Below the pieces are notes generated by a model, which did not search any database, was not told the origin of the DNA, and saw only the letters and a list, made by a program, of their open reading frames with translations. From Paracoccaceae bacterium (GTDB taxonomy: Bacteria > Pseudomonadota > Alphaproteobacteria > Rhodobacterales > Rhodobacteraceae), in contig JAHRVZ010000088.1 in NCBI GenBank assembly GCA_019090405.1, positions 1 to 13,929 of the forward strand: DNA of 13,929 nucleotides, in the 5' to 3' direction. Below are positions 7,522-13,929 of the stretch, one piece after another. The translations under genes and the position numbers were made by a program. How positions within the stretch are numbered: the first letter of the stretch is position 1; each line of letters opens with the position of its first letter.

Positions 7522-8838
7522 ATGCAAAATACGCCCACTGAGCCAACCATCGCGAGCACCTTACCAACCAAATCCGAGCGTACGCGCGCACAGATCCTTT
7601 CGGCCGCCGCTCTGCTGTTTCGTGAAGAAGGGCACAGCGCTGCAACTATGCGCCGAATTTCCCAGACCGCCGGAATCGAAGCGGGCAGCATTTATTATCA
7701 CTTTCGCTCAAAGGAAGATATTCTCGATGCCGTGCTCGAAATTGGGCTGCGTGACTTGTACAACTCGGTCGAAGGCTACTGGAAAGAAGCCAAAACCCGG
7801 GGGGACGGGGTACGCATCGTGTTTCCGGAAATGGTCGATCTGCATCTGCGCTTTCTGCTGACCCAAAGCGATTTCACATCGGCCAACATCCGCACCTATC
7901 CAGTCCTGGGAGAGAAACTGCGGGCCCAACACCGACCGCTGCGTAAGGCTTATGCGGCGCTGTGGGACGAAATGTTTACCCTGTTTCAGAACAGCGGGTC
8001 GCTGCGCACAGACATGCGTGTAGTGCCGTTGCGTCAGTTCATTCTTGGCGCTCTCAACTGGACGGTGGAATGGTACGATACTGCGCATTATCCAGTCCAA
8101 GAATTGTCGCAACGAATGTCAAAACTGCTGCTGGAAGGGATGAGCGAAGAGCTGGTGCACGGGCACCCCATTCCCGCGCCTCAATCCACAACGGGCGAAC
8201 AGGTTGGGAGACCGCGACACGAAACTGCCAAGGGCAAAGCAGCAAGATCGCGTGAACAAGTCCTGACAGCGGCGGCGCTGACGATTCGTGAAAACGGGTA
8301 CAAAGCCGCTACAATGCGCTCTATCGCGCAAGCGGCGGGCAGTGAGGCCGGTAGTATCTATTATCATTTCCCTTCAAAGGAACATATCCTTGACGAAGTG
8401 CTGGACCTCGGTTTGCGGGATCTGCTGAACGGGGTTCGGGATGCCGTCACCGACACCAGCGCATTTTCAGATCACCGCAGCCGTATCGCAGTCGCGATGG
8501 AGACCCATCTGAAATACCTCATTCAGGCCAGCGAATTCACTTCGGCCAACATCCGCGTCTACGGTCAGCTACCCAAGGATGTGCGCGCCCGGCACTTACC
8601 GGTCCGGCACGAATATGCCCGACTTTGGGATGGCATCCTAAGCGAAGCTCAGAAAGCAGGCGATATCCGTTCTGACATAAGGGTAGTGCCGCTGCGTCAG
8701 GCGATGCTGGGCGCTCTTAACTGGACGGTCGAATGGTTTGATCTGGACAAGAGCACGAAAGATAATCACTACGACCTGAGAGATCTTACCAGCATGCTCC
8801 AGAAGCTGCTGCTTGACGGGTTGCTCTTCAAAAGCTAA
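7522..8838 (+). CDS. Double-length TetR regulator with two TetR units in tandem
   Basis: This 438-residue protein contains two complete TetR repressor units, whereas the family is normally about 200 residues with one. Unit 1 (about 20-215) has an HTH ending in GSIYYHFRSKE (near 55) and the ligand-domain motif VVPLRQFILGALNWTVEW. Unit 2 (about 240-438) repeats the order with GSIYYHFPSKE (near 277) and VVPLRQAMLGALNWTVEW. Counted by eye, 43 of 65 residues of the HTH segments agree. TetR proteins work as dimers, so one chain could fold as an internal pseudo-dimer or bridge two operators. The ligand domain, with GALNWT.EW, recalls KstR2-type regulators that sense CoA thioesters (family knowledge). 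A linker with GRPRHETAKGKAAR joins the units. The ATG at 7522 is taken as start, although a GTG at 7495 is possible; neither has a good ribosome site. No frameshift or internal stop suggests recent damage. Confidence 0.9.
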   Translation: MQNTPTEPTIASTLPTKSERTRAQILSAAALLFREEGHSAATMRRISQTAGIEAGSIYYHFRSKEDILDAVLEIGLRDLYNSVEGYWKEAKTRGDGVRIVFPEMVDLHLRFLLTQSDFTSANIRTYPVLGEKLRAQHRPLRKAYAALWDEMFTLFQNSGSLRTDMRVVPLRQFILGALNWTVEWYDTAHYPVQELSQRMSKLLLEGMSEELVHGHPIPAPQSTTGEQVGRPRHETAKGKAARSREQVLTAAALTIRENGYKAATMRSIAQAAGSEAGSIYYHFPSKEHILDEVLDLGLRDLLNGVRDAVTDTSAFSDHRSRIAVAMETHLKYLIQASEFTSANIRVYGQLPKDVRARHLPVRHEYARLWDGILSEAQKAGDIRSDIRVVPLRQAMLGALNWTVEWFDLDKSTKDNHYDLRDLTSMLQKLLLDGLLFKS

Positions 8839-9019
8839 TCGCCGGAACTGGCAAAGTTCCCTCAGCACAATACGTTCGATTACAGCGGTCGCAAGCGGGT
8901 GACAACGGTGCGGGATGTCACGCTCGACCAACCAAAATGACATAGCGGCAGAGCTTGCTAAATCTTCAAAAATCGTCCGAAAGCGCCAGTGGACAATCTT
9001 GCACAAGAACAAAGAACAT

Positions 9020-9064
9020 TTGACATGCTCTCGATATTCCCCCATAACCAAACAATCGTTTGCT
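9020..9064 (+). promoter_or_regulatory. Promoter and TetR-type operator of the mutase operon
   Basis: TTGACA (9020-9025), a perfect -35 hexamer, is followed after 17 bp by CATAAC (9043-9048), four of six to the -10 consensus. The imperfect inverted repeat ACCAAACAATCGTTTGCT (9047-9064) overlaps the -10 end; six of eight arm positions pair around the spacer AT, and it follows the same spacing as the sites at 7457 and 13297. It lies 15 bp before the regulator's ATG, so autorepression of the whole operon is likely. The stretch 8839-9019 before it shows no gene. Confidence 0.7.
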
Positions 9065-9079
9065 TGTTGAAAGTCTATC

Positions 9080-9694
9080 ATGCCTGCCCCTGCAACCACC
9101 CGAACTCAAGCTAACAATCGCCGGGAACTCGTCCTTGAGACCGCGGCGGGGTTCTTTGTTCGCAAGGGTTTCAACGGAACGTCTATCCGCGACATCGCCA
9201 AGGCTGCCGGTATGCTGCCGGGGTCGCTCTACTATCATTTCCCTTCCAAAGAGGCGGTGCTTGTGGCCGTCTTTGAAGAAGGCGTACGACGGATCAGCCA
9301 GGCGGTGGATAGCGCTCTGGCAGATTGTCAGGACGACGCCTGGCTTCGACTACAGGCGGCCTGCACGGCGCATCTTGCCACGCTACTTGAGGGCAGCGAT
9401 TTCGCCCATGTGGTGGTACGGGTGGTGCCGCGCGACGCTCCGGGTGCAGAAACCGAACTGGTTACTCTGCGCAACGCCTACGAGGCCCGTTTTATCACAC
9501 TGGTCAAAGACCTGCCCCTGCCCCCCGAAACCGACCCAAGCCTGTTCCGGCTGATGTTGATCGGGGCGATGAACCACGCCCCGCTTTGGTATCGCGAGGG
9601 GCGGCATACACCGGCTGATCTGGCGGATCAATTCATCGCCAATTTGCGCCAAACTCAAGAAATTGACATTACGCACGTAAAGGAAAAAACATGA
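9080..9694 (+). CDS. TetR-family regulator heading the mutase operon
   Basis: This 204-residue protein has a standard TetR HTH at about 15-60, with FFVRKGFNGTSIRDIAKAAG and GSLYYHFPSKEAVL, followed by an all-helical ligand domain ending in the LMLIGAMNHAPLWYREGR segment. That segment is the counterpart of GALNWTVEW in the other regulators here but lacks the NWT/EW residues, so its ligand may differ. Its stop overlaps the start of the B12-binding subunit gene (ATGA at 9691-9694), so regulator and mutase are made from one transcript. The promoter at 9020-9048 carries an inverted repeat just before the gene, which fits autoregulation. Ligands of relatives in similar settings are often acyl-CoAs; that is inference for this one. 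Confidence 0.9.
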   Translation: MPAPATTRTQANNRRELVLETAAGFFVRKGFNGTSIRDIAKAAGMLPGSLYYHFPSKEAVLVAVFEEGVRRISQAVDSALADCQDDAWLRLQAACTAHLATLLEGSDFAHVVVRVVPRDAPGAETELVTLRNAYEARFITLVKDLPLPPETDPSLFRLMLIGAMNHAPLWYREGRHTPADLADQFIANLRQTQEIDITHVKEKT

Positions 9695-10119
9695 CCCTAA
9701 CAGCAACTATCCCAGCCCGCGTGCTGGTGACAAAGATCGGCCTTGACGGGCATGATCGTGGCAGCCGCATTATCGCCGCCTTCCTGCGTGATGCAGGGAT
9801 GGAAGTTATCTATACCAACCCCTGGCAAAAGCTCGATTCGGTTGTCACGCTGGCCTTGCAAGAGGACGTTGATGTGATCGGCATCAGCTCGCTTGCGACC
9901 GATCACTTGTTGATTCCCAAGCTGATGAAGGCACTGGCCGCAGCCGGGCTGGACCATGTGCGCGTCATTGTTGGCGGCATCATTCCAAAGAACGAAGAGG
10001 CTGACCTGATAAAAGCCGGCGTGTCGCGTGTTTTCCATCCAGGTTCCAGCCGCGAAGACATCGTCACCGAAGTCGAAAGCCTGGCCCGCAAGGCCGCTGC
10101 CGACCGCCCGCAGGACTAA
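9691..10119 (+). CDS. B12-binding small subunit of an acyl-CoA mutase
   Basis: This 142-residue stand-alone cobalamin-binding domain is the beta subunit of heteromeric mutases such as isobutyryl-, 2-hydroxyisobutyryl- or pivalyl-CoA mutase. The base-off/His-on motif DxHxxG is present as LDGHDRGSR, giving the axial histidine for the cobalt. It is followed by IGISSLATDH, the glycine pair IVGGIIP and the VFHPGSS turn, all in the order of the methylmalonyl-CoA mutase B12 domain. Length is normal for a free subunit. AAAGGA lies 7 nt upstream and the ATG overlaps the tetR stop. The catalytic partner follows 15 bp downstream. A separate small subunit argues against the common bacterial methylmalonyl-CoA mutase, whose large subunit carries this domain itself. 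Confidence 0.93.
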   Translation: MTLTATIPARVLVTKIGLDGHDRGSRIIAAFLRDAGMEVIYTNPWQKLDSVVTLALQEDVDVIGISSLATDHLLIPKLMKALAAAGLDHVRVIVGGIIPKNEEADLIKAGVSRVFHPGSSREDIVTEVESLARKAAADRPQD

Positions 10120-10134
10120 AAGGAGACCCGAGCC

Positions 10135-11823
10135 ATGAACAAGATAAACAAAACCCAACCGCAATCACAAACCAACCGCGCAACCGCTACTGCAGAGTGG
10201 CGACAGGGCTTTGACGCCCAGGTCAGCGACACCAAGACAGTCCGCAACCGCTCGGGCATCGAGATTGAGCCGCTTTACTGGCCGACCGAAGGCACAGAGC
10301 CGGACTATGATGAAAAGCTGGGCTTTCCCGGCTCGGGGCCAATGACACGGGGCATTTATCCGTCGATGCACCGCGGCCGCACATGGACCCAGCGCCAGCT
10401 CATCGGCCTTGGACGGCCCGAGGATTTCAACGAACGGATCAAGTCGATCCTTAAATCCGGCGCGTCGGCGCTCAGCATCATTCCGTGCAACTCGGTCTAT
10501 CGGGGTCTGGATTGTGACGAGGTGGAACCAGAGCTTTTGGGCACCTGCGGCACGATCCTCAACACCGTGGAAGACATGGATATCGCCCTGCGTGACATCC
10601 CGATCGGTGATATTTCAATTGGCCTGAACGACCCCAACCCGTTCACTATGCTGGCGCAGATGCTGGTGGTGGCCGAGCAGCGCGATATCGGCTGGGACAA
10701 GATCACCGGCACCTCGAACCAAAGCGATTACATCTCGCATTTCGTGGCCAATCACATGTTCTATCGCCTGTCCCTGACCGGCGCGCGGCGGGTGCAGTTG
10801 GATGCAATCGAATGGCTGGCCGAAAACGTACCCAACTGGAACCCCCTGTCCGTAGTCGGCCAGCATATGCAACAGGCCGGGGCGACCCCGGCGCAGGCGA
10901 TGGGGCTGACCCTGTCCACTGCGATCCAGTACGCCAATGATTGTATCGGGCGCGGTATGGACCCAAACCAGTTTCTGGAACGCTTTACCTTCTTCTTTGA
11001 CATTTCGATCAGCTTTTTCGAAGAAGTCGCCAAATTCCGCGCCGGGCGGCGCATCTGGGCCAGCCTGCTTCAGGACCGTTTCGGTGTCACCAATCCACGC
11101 GCGCTGCGGTTCAAGTTTCACGCCCAGACCTCGGGCGTTGATCTGACCCGACAGCAACCCCTGAACAACATCGCCCGTGTGGCGGTACAGGCCATGTCCG
11201 GCATTCTGGGCGGGCTGCAATCCATGCACACCGATGGCTATGACGAAGTGTTCACCACCCCCACCGAAGGACCGGCAAAAATCGCCATCGCCACCCAGAA
11301 TATCCTCAAGCATGAGGCAGGTCTGTGCAATGTGATCGACCCGTTGGGTGGCTCTTATTACGTCGAGACACTCACCGACCAGATGGAGGAAGAAATACTG
11401 CGGGTGATCAGCGATATCGACGAACAGGGCGGCATGTTCAAGGCCGTCGAAAGCGGCTATGTGCAAGGTATGATCGGCGAAAGCGCGCTGGCATTTCAAG
11501 AGGCGGTGGATACGGGCGAACAAATCGTCGTCGGCGTCAATTCCTATCAGGATAAGGATGACGATACCGCACAACCGGCAGTCGAACGCCCTGAAACTGA
11601 CTGGATGCAGGGCCAGATTGACCAGCTTGCCGCGTATAAGTCAGGGCGCAATCAGGAAACCGTGGCGGCGGCGCTGCAAACCCTGCGCGACGCTGCGCGT
11701 TCAGAGAGCGACAACACCTTTGGCGCCTTGGTCGATGCCACCCGCGCGGCGGCCACGCAGAGCGAAATCATCGCCGTGTTGCGTGACGAGCTTGGCTTTG
11801 GCCAGCCATTGGTAGTGGCCTGA
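10135..11823 (+). CDS. Divergent B12-dependent acyl-CoA mutase, large subunit
   Basis: This 562-residue protein is the TIM-barrel catalytic subunit of an adenosylcobalamin-dependent mutase that moves a thioester group along a carbon skeleton. Family marks are the TRGIYPSM start, VEDMDIAL, TFFFDISISFFEEVAKFRAGRRIW, the HAQTSGVDLTRQQPLNNIAR block, GGLQSMHTDGYDEV and VIDPLGGSYYVE. The length matches ICM/HCM-type large subunits, and the B12 domain is encoded just upstream. The substrate pocket departs from known types. Compared from memory with methylmalonyl-CoA mutase numbering, Tyr89 is Leu89 (RQLIGLG), Arg207 is Asn206, Tyr243 is Gln243 and the AFDLP-type loop is SIIPCNS (114-120); Gln197 (here 196) and His244 are kept. 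The usual TMY is SMH. It is therefore probably not a methylmalonyl-CoA mutase, and its substrate is unknown. AGGAG precedes the ATG. The C-terminal end is about average in length. Confidence 0.92.
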   Translation: MNKINKTQPQSQTNRATATAEWRQGFDAQVSDTKTVRNRSGIEIEPLYWPTEGTEPDYDEKLGFPGSGPMTRGIYPSMHRGRTWTQRQLIGLGRPEDFNERIKSILKSGASALSIIPCNSVYRGLDCDEVEPELLGTCGTILNTVEDMDIALRDIPIGDISIGLNDPNPFTMLAQMLVVAEQRDIGWDKITGTSNQSDYISHFVANHMFYRLSLTGARRVQLDAIEWLAENVPNWNPLSVVGQHMQQAGATPAQAMGLTLSTAIQYANDCIGRGMDPNQFLERFTFFFDISISFFEEVAKFRAGRRIWASLLQDRFGVTNPRALRFKFHAQTSGVDLTRQQPLNNIARVAVQAMSGILGGLQSMHTDGYDEVFTTPTEGPAKIAIATQNILKHEAGLCNVIDPLGGSYYVETLTDQMEEEILRVISDIDEQGGMFKAVESGYVQGMIGESALAFQEAVDTGEQIVVGVNSYQDKDDDTAQPAVERPETDWMQGQIDQLAAYKSGRNQETVAAALQTLRDAARSESDNTFGALVDATRAAATQSEIIAVLRDELGFGQPLVVA

Positions 11824-11828
11824 CACCG

Positions 11829-12791
11829 ATGCAAGCCAATAATCCGGACAAACCCACTCTCGCCGCGCGCCTGATCGGCGGCGAGATTGCAGCACTTGCG
11901 CGCGCAATCAGCGTAGTTGAACGCGACGCGCCCAATGCCCTCAACATCCTGCGGGCGATCCGGCCCCATCTGGGCCAGGCGGTCGTGGTGGGTTTCACCG
12001 GCCCGCCGGGGGCTGGGAAATCAACACTGGTCAACGCCTTTGTTGCCGAGTTGCGCAAGCGCGGTAAAACCGTGGGCGTTGTCGCTGTCGATCCGTCCAG
12101 CCCAATCACTGGCGGGGCAGTTCTGGGTGACCGTATCCGCATGGCCGAGCACACCCTGGATGAGGGCGTGTTCATTCGCTCTCTGGCGTCACGCGGGGCT
12201 TTGGGCGGTTTGTCGGCCGCGGCGGCTCAGGTGGCTGACCTGATGGATGCCGCCGGGCGCGATGTGGTGGTTCTTGAAACCGTTGGCGCAGGCCAGTCCG
12301 AGGTCGAAATGGCCCGTATTGCCGATGTGCGCATCGTCATCGCCGCACCGGGGTTGGGGGATGACATACAGGCAATCAAGGCCGGTATCCTTGAGATTGC
12401 TGATATTCTGGTGGTCAACAAGTCTGACCAGCCGTTGGCCTCGCAGACCAAACGCCAGCTTGATGCGATGCTATCCTTGCGCGCACCATCGGATCATCCC
12501 GTACCGGTGCTGAGTACCGATGCGATTGCCCGAACCGGCGTGGCCGAACTGGCGGACGCGATCGACGAGTGCGCCGCATACAACGAACGGAACGACGACC
12601 GCTCCGCTTTGGCTGGCCGCAGCCGCCACCTGTTAGCGCAGGCCGTGGCACAGGCAGCCGAATCGCATGTTATGACAAGCCGCTCAGATGCGATCGAAGC
12701 GATCATTCAAGCAGTGCAAGAAGCGCAGATAGGCCTGTCGGATGCGGCCAGACAAGTTCTGGATACCCTTCACAAGGAGTTAGCCGATTGA
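11829..12791 (+). CDS. meaB: MeaB/ArgK-type GTPase chaperone of the mutase
   Basis: This 320-residue G3E-family GTPase is of the kind that gates loading of adenosylcobalamin into acyl-CoA mutases and lets inactive cofactor leave. It carries the P-loop GFTGPPGAGKST (55-66), VAVDPSSPITGGAVLGDRIRM with the switch residues, FIRSLASRGALGGLS, the ETVGAGQSE motif and NKSDQ (usually NKAD) for guanine recognition. Length and motif order are normal. It starts 5 bp after the mutase stop and overlaps the thioesterase start, so it is made with the mutase. This placement says it serves that particular mutase rather than a housekeeping methylmalonyl-CoA mutase. Because MeaB paralogues are named inconsistently, the symbol gives the family and not a proven orthologue. 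Confidence 0.93.
   Translation: MQANNPDKPTLAARLIGGEIAALARAISVVERDAPNALNILRAIRPHLGQAVVVGFTGPPGAGKSTLVNAFVAELRKRGKTVGVVAVDPSSPITGGAVLGDRIRMAEHTLDEGVFIRSLASRGALGGLSAAAAQVADLMDAAGRDVVVLETVGAGQSEVEMARIADVRIVIAAPGLGDDIQAIKAGILEIADILVVNKSDQPLASQTKRQLDAMLSLRAPSDHPVPVLSTDAIARTGVAELADAIDECAAYNERNDDRSALAGRSRHLLAQAVAQAAESHVMTSRSDAIEAIIQAVQEAQIGLSDAARQVLDTLHKELAD
12774..12779 (+). promoter_or_regulatory. Shine-Dalgarno selecting a TTG start
   Basis: AAGGAG sits inside the end of meaB, eight bases before the TTG at 12788. It supports starting the thioesterase there and rejects the longer frame from 12569, which would overlap meaB by more than 200 bp. Confidence 0.8.
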
Positions 12792-13234
12792 GTGACATCC
12801 AAACAGCACCGCCGACACCTGATAGGCTTGGCGCGGATTTCGCCCGCCGTGACGGGTATATGAATTTTCTTGGTATCAAACGGTTAAAAACCGGCAGCGG
12901 CAGTTGTGAATTGCAAATGAAAGTGCGCGCCGAGCACCTGAATTTCAACGGCACCATTCACGGCGGGGCGCTGTTTTCACTAGCTGACAGCGCCTTTGGT
13001 CTGGCCTCTAACAGTCATGGCATCCTGTCGGCGGGAATTGACGCGCATATGACCTTTCAGGCCGCTGCCTTTGAAGGGGATGTGCTGACCGCTCGGGCTA
13101 TCGAAGTGTCACGCTCGCGAAAAATTGCCGTGTACCGAGTCGATGTGACAGGCAAAGGTGGCGAAAATATCGGTGGATTCACCGGTACTGTTTATCGGAC
13201 TGATAAACAAAATCACTCAATTTCAGAGGTTTGA
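12788..13234 (+). CDS. PaaI-type hotdog-fold thioesterase
   Basis: This 148-residue acyl-CoA thioesterase of the PaaI/HGG hotdog group is expected to hydrolyse short or ring-bearing acyl-CoAs and so free CoA. The motif NFNGTIHGGALFSLADSAFG contains the HGG turn and the acidic residue of LAD that in PaaI is the catalytic base. The hotdog strand core continues with DAHMTFQAAAFEGDVLTARA and ends with the GGFTGTVYRT strand. Start: TTG at 12788, whose TG falls in the TGA stop of meaB (TTGA overlap), with AAGGAG eight bases upstream; an ATG downstream would cut off sequence before MNFLGIKRL that is normal in the family. It is the last gene of the mutase operon, perhaps a safety valve against trapped CoA thioesters. 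A hairpin, TGTTTATC/GATAAACA, overlaps the gene end at 13189-13209 but has no T-run. Confidence 0.87.
   Translation: MSDIQTAPPTPDRLGADFARRDGYMNFLGIKRLKTGSGSCELQMKVRAEHLNFNGTIHGGALFSLADSAFGLASNSHGILSAGIDAHMTFQAAAFEGDVLTARAIEVSRSRKIAVYRVDVTGKGGENIGGFTGTVYRTDKQNHSISEV
13189..13209 (+). repeat. 8-bp hairpin at the operon's 3' end
   Basis: The arms TGTTTATC and GATAAACA flank GGACT inside the last codons of the thioesterase gene. There is no T-run, so it could be an RNA-end stabiliser or simply chance; no clear intrinsic terminator is seen between this gene and the next tetR. Confidence 0.35.
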
Positions 13235-13276
13235 ATAGCGAAAGACAAGGTAATCCCACGTTTGGGCCGGTCGCTG

Positions 13277-13314
13277 TTGACTTCTTTCTCCACTCAACCT
13301 AACAGTTGTTAGGT
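13277..13314 (+). promoter_or_regulatory. Promoter and perfect TetR-type operator before the third tetR
   Basis: TTGACT (13277-13282) is followed after 17 bp by a weak -10, TAACAG (13300-13305). The palindrome ACCTAACAGTTGTTAGGT (13297-13314) has perfect 8-bp arms around the spacer GT and covers the -10, 13 bp before the ATG. It is the cleanest of three similar sites in the window and fits autorepression by the adjacent TetR. Confidence 0.75.
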
Positions 13315-13327
13315 AGGTAACTTTGAA

Positions 13328-13929
13328 ATGCTGCACACTCTTATGGACGAGCCACTGATCAAAACGCAGTCAGCACAACCCCGCCAAAAAGTCGGGCGTG
13401 ATGGCATTCTGAATGTGGCGGCGCGGTTGTTCAGGGAACACGGCTATGGGCCCGTGTCACTTAGAAAAATTGCGCAGGACGCCGGAATCAAGGCGGGCAG
13501 TATTTATTACCATTTCAATTCCAAAGACGAAATTGTGGTGGCAATCCTTGATGAGGGCATCTGGGCCGTACATGAACAAATGCGTCAGGCGATAGATGCG
13601 CCGCCCGAAGGTTGCGATGCCAACTTTATCCTGCGCGCGGCCATCAGGGTCCATCTGCGCACACTTTTGGATTTCAGCGACTACACCTCGGCCAATGTGC
13701 GGATATTCGGGCAAGTGCCACAGACCGTACGCGATGCCAACCTGCCTGCCCGGCGCGCTTATGAAACCGAATGGGACACCCTTTTGACGGACCTTCAGGC
13801 CAAGGGCGGCCTGCGTCACGACGTCGACATAAGGCGATTTCGCCTGATGTTGATCGGCGCTTTGAACGCCACGCTGGAATGGTTCGACCCGCACCGGGGC
13901 AGCTCGGACGCACTGGCCGACGCCTATGC
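13328..13929 (+). CDS. TetR-family regulator, 3' end outside window
   Basis: An open frame from the ATG at 13328 runs without a stop to the right edge (200 codons seen). The HTH region has ILNVAARLFREHGYGPVSLR and GSIYYHFNSKDEIV. The ligand domain has DYTSANVRIFGQVPQTVRDA and LMLIGALNATLEWFDP. The latter two stretches match the second unit of the tandem TetR (FTSANIRVYGQLPKDVRA, LGALNWTVEWFD) better than the regulator at 9080, so these are close paralogues. Nearly the whole family length is inside the window, so only a few residues should be missing. A second in-frame ATG at 13343 is less likely, since the AGGTAGG upstream of 13328 is the only ribosome-site candidate. It has its own operator-bearing promoter and is probably not part of the mutase operon. 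Confidence 0.88.
   Translation, partial: MLHTLMDEPLIKTQSAQPRQKVGRDGILNVAARLFREHGYGPVSLRKIAQDAGIKAGSIYYHFNSKDEIVVAILDEGIWAVHEQMRQAIDAPPEGCDANFILRAAIRVHLRTLLDFSDYTSANVRIFGQVPQTVRDANLPARRAYETEWDTLLTDLQAKGGLRHDVDIRRFRLMLIGALNATLEWFDPHRGSSDALADAY

Noticed and set aside
8839..8940. Open frame continuing 33 codons after the tandem tetR stop to a TGA at 8938
   Set aside because: Could be a lost C-terminal tail, but unit 2 already has normal TetR length at the TAA, so chance is enough.
8638..9099. Minus-strand open frame of 153 codons across the tetR/tetR gap
   Set aside because: About half lies antisense to the tandem tetR and it overlaps the promoter at 9020-9064; no recognisable domain and no ribosome site noted.
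10615..11574. Minus-strand open frame of 319 codons opposite the mutase gene
   Set aside because: It is a shadow of a long GC-rich gene; the plus-strand product has clear mutase motifs throughout.
9691..12791. Reading the B12 genes as ordinary methylmalonyl-CoA mutase for propionate use
   Set aside because: The B12 domain is a separate subunit and the catalytic subunit lacks Tyr89, Arg207 and Tyr243 equivalents, as judged against remembered family sequences.

Overview
The window looks like a chromosomal segment of an alphaproteobacterium, most likely of the Rhodobacterales (Roseobacter group). The grounds are moderately GC-rich coding DNA, a Hint_2-type Hedgehog/intein-domain protein of a kind common in that group, and dense acyl-CoA catabolic genes. 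This placement is inference from gene content; no rRNA or marker gene is present. No tRNA, rRNA, CRISPR array, insertion sequence or phage gene was seen.

Left part (1-5029): a 5'-truncated FadH-type 2,4-dienoyl-CoA reductase on the plus strand converges, across a hairpin at 2041-2068, on a minus-strand pair. That pair is an acetyl-CoA-synthetase-like acyl-CoA ligase followed by an NmrA-type NAD(P)-binding protein, joined by an ATGA overlap. Middle part (4910-6626): a gene-poor stretch with a hairpin, a 13-bp direct repeat and a palindrome precedes a Hint-domain protein, which ends in a very strong terminator. Next (6627-8838): a BadH-like short-chain dehydrogenase on the minus strand diverges from a double-length TetR regulator with two complete TetR units in one chain.

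Right part (9020-13234): a tight plus-strand operon encodes a TetR regulator, a free-standing B12-binding mutase subunit, a mutase catalytic subunit, a MeaB-type GTPase and a PaaI-type hotdog thioesterase. Most junctions overlap or nearly overlap. A third TetR gene begins at 13328 and runs off the right edge.

Taken together this reads as a peripheral catabolic locus. An acid is activated to its CoA thioester, reduced or oxidised by CoA-linked dehydrogenases, rearranged by an adenosylcobalamin mutase kept active by its own GTPase, and controlled by paralogous TetR proteins. The substrate cannot be read from the sequence. The catalytic subunit is not an ordinary methylmalonyl-CoA mutase: several substrate-pocket residues that are near-constant in the known family are replaced. 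All three tetR promoters carry the same kind of 18-20 bp inverted repeat overlapping the -10 region, which suggests one shared, cross-talking regulon. The divergent mutase, the tandem TetR and the shared operator are the most original content here.
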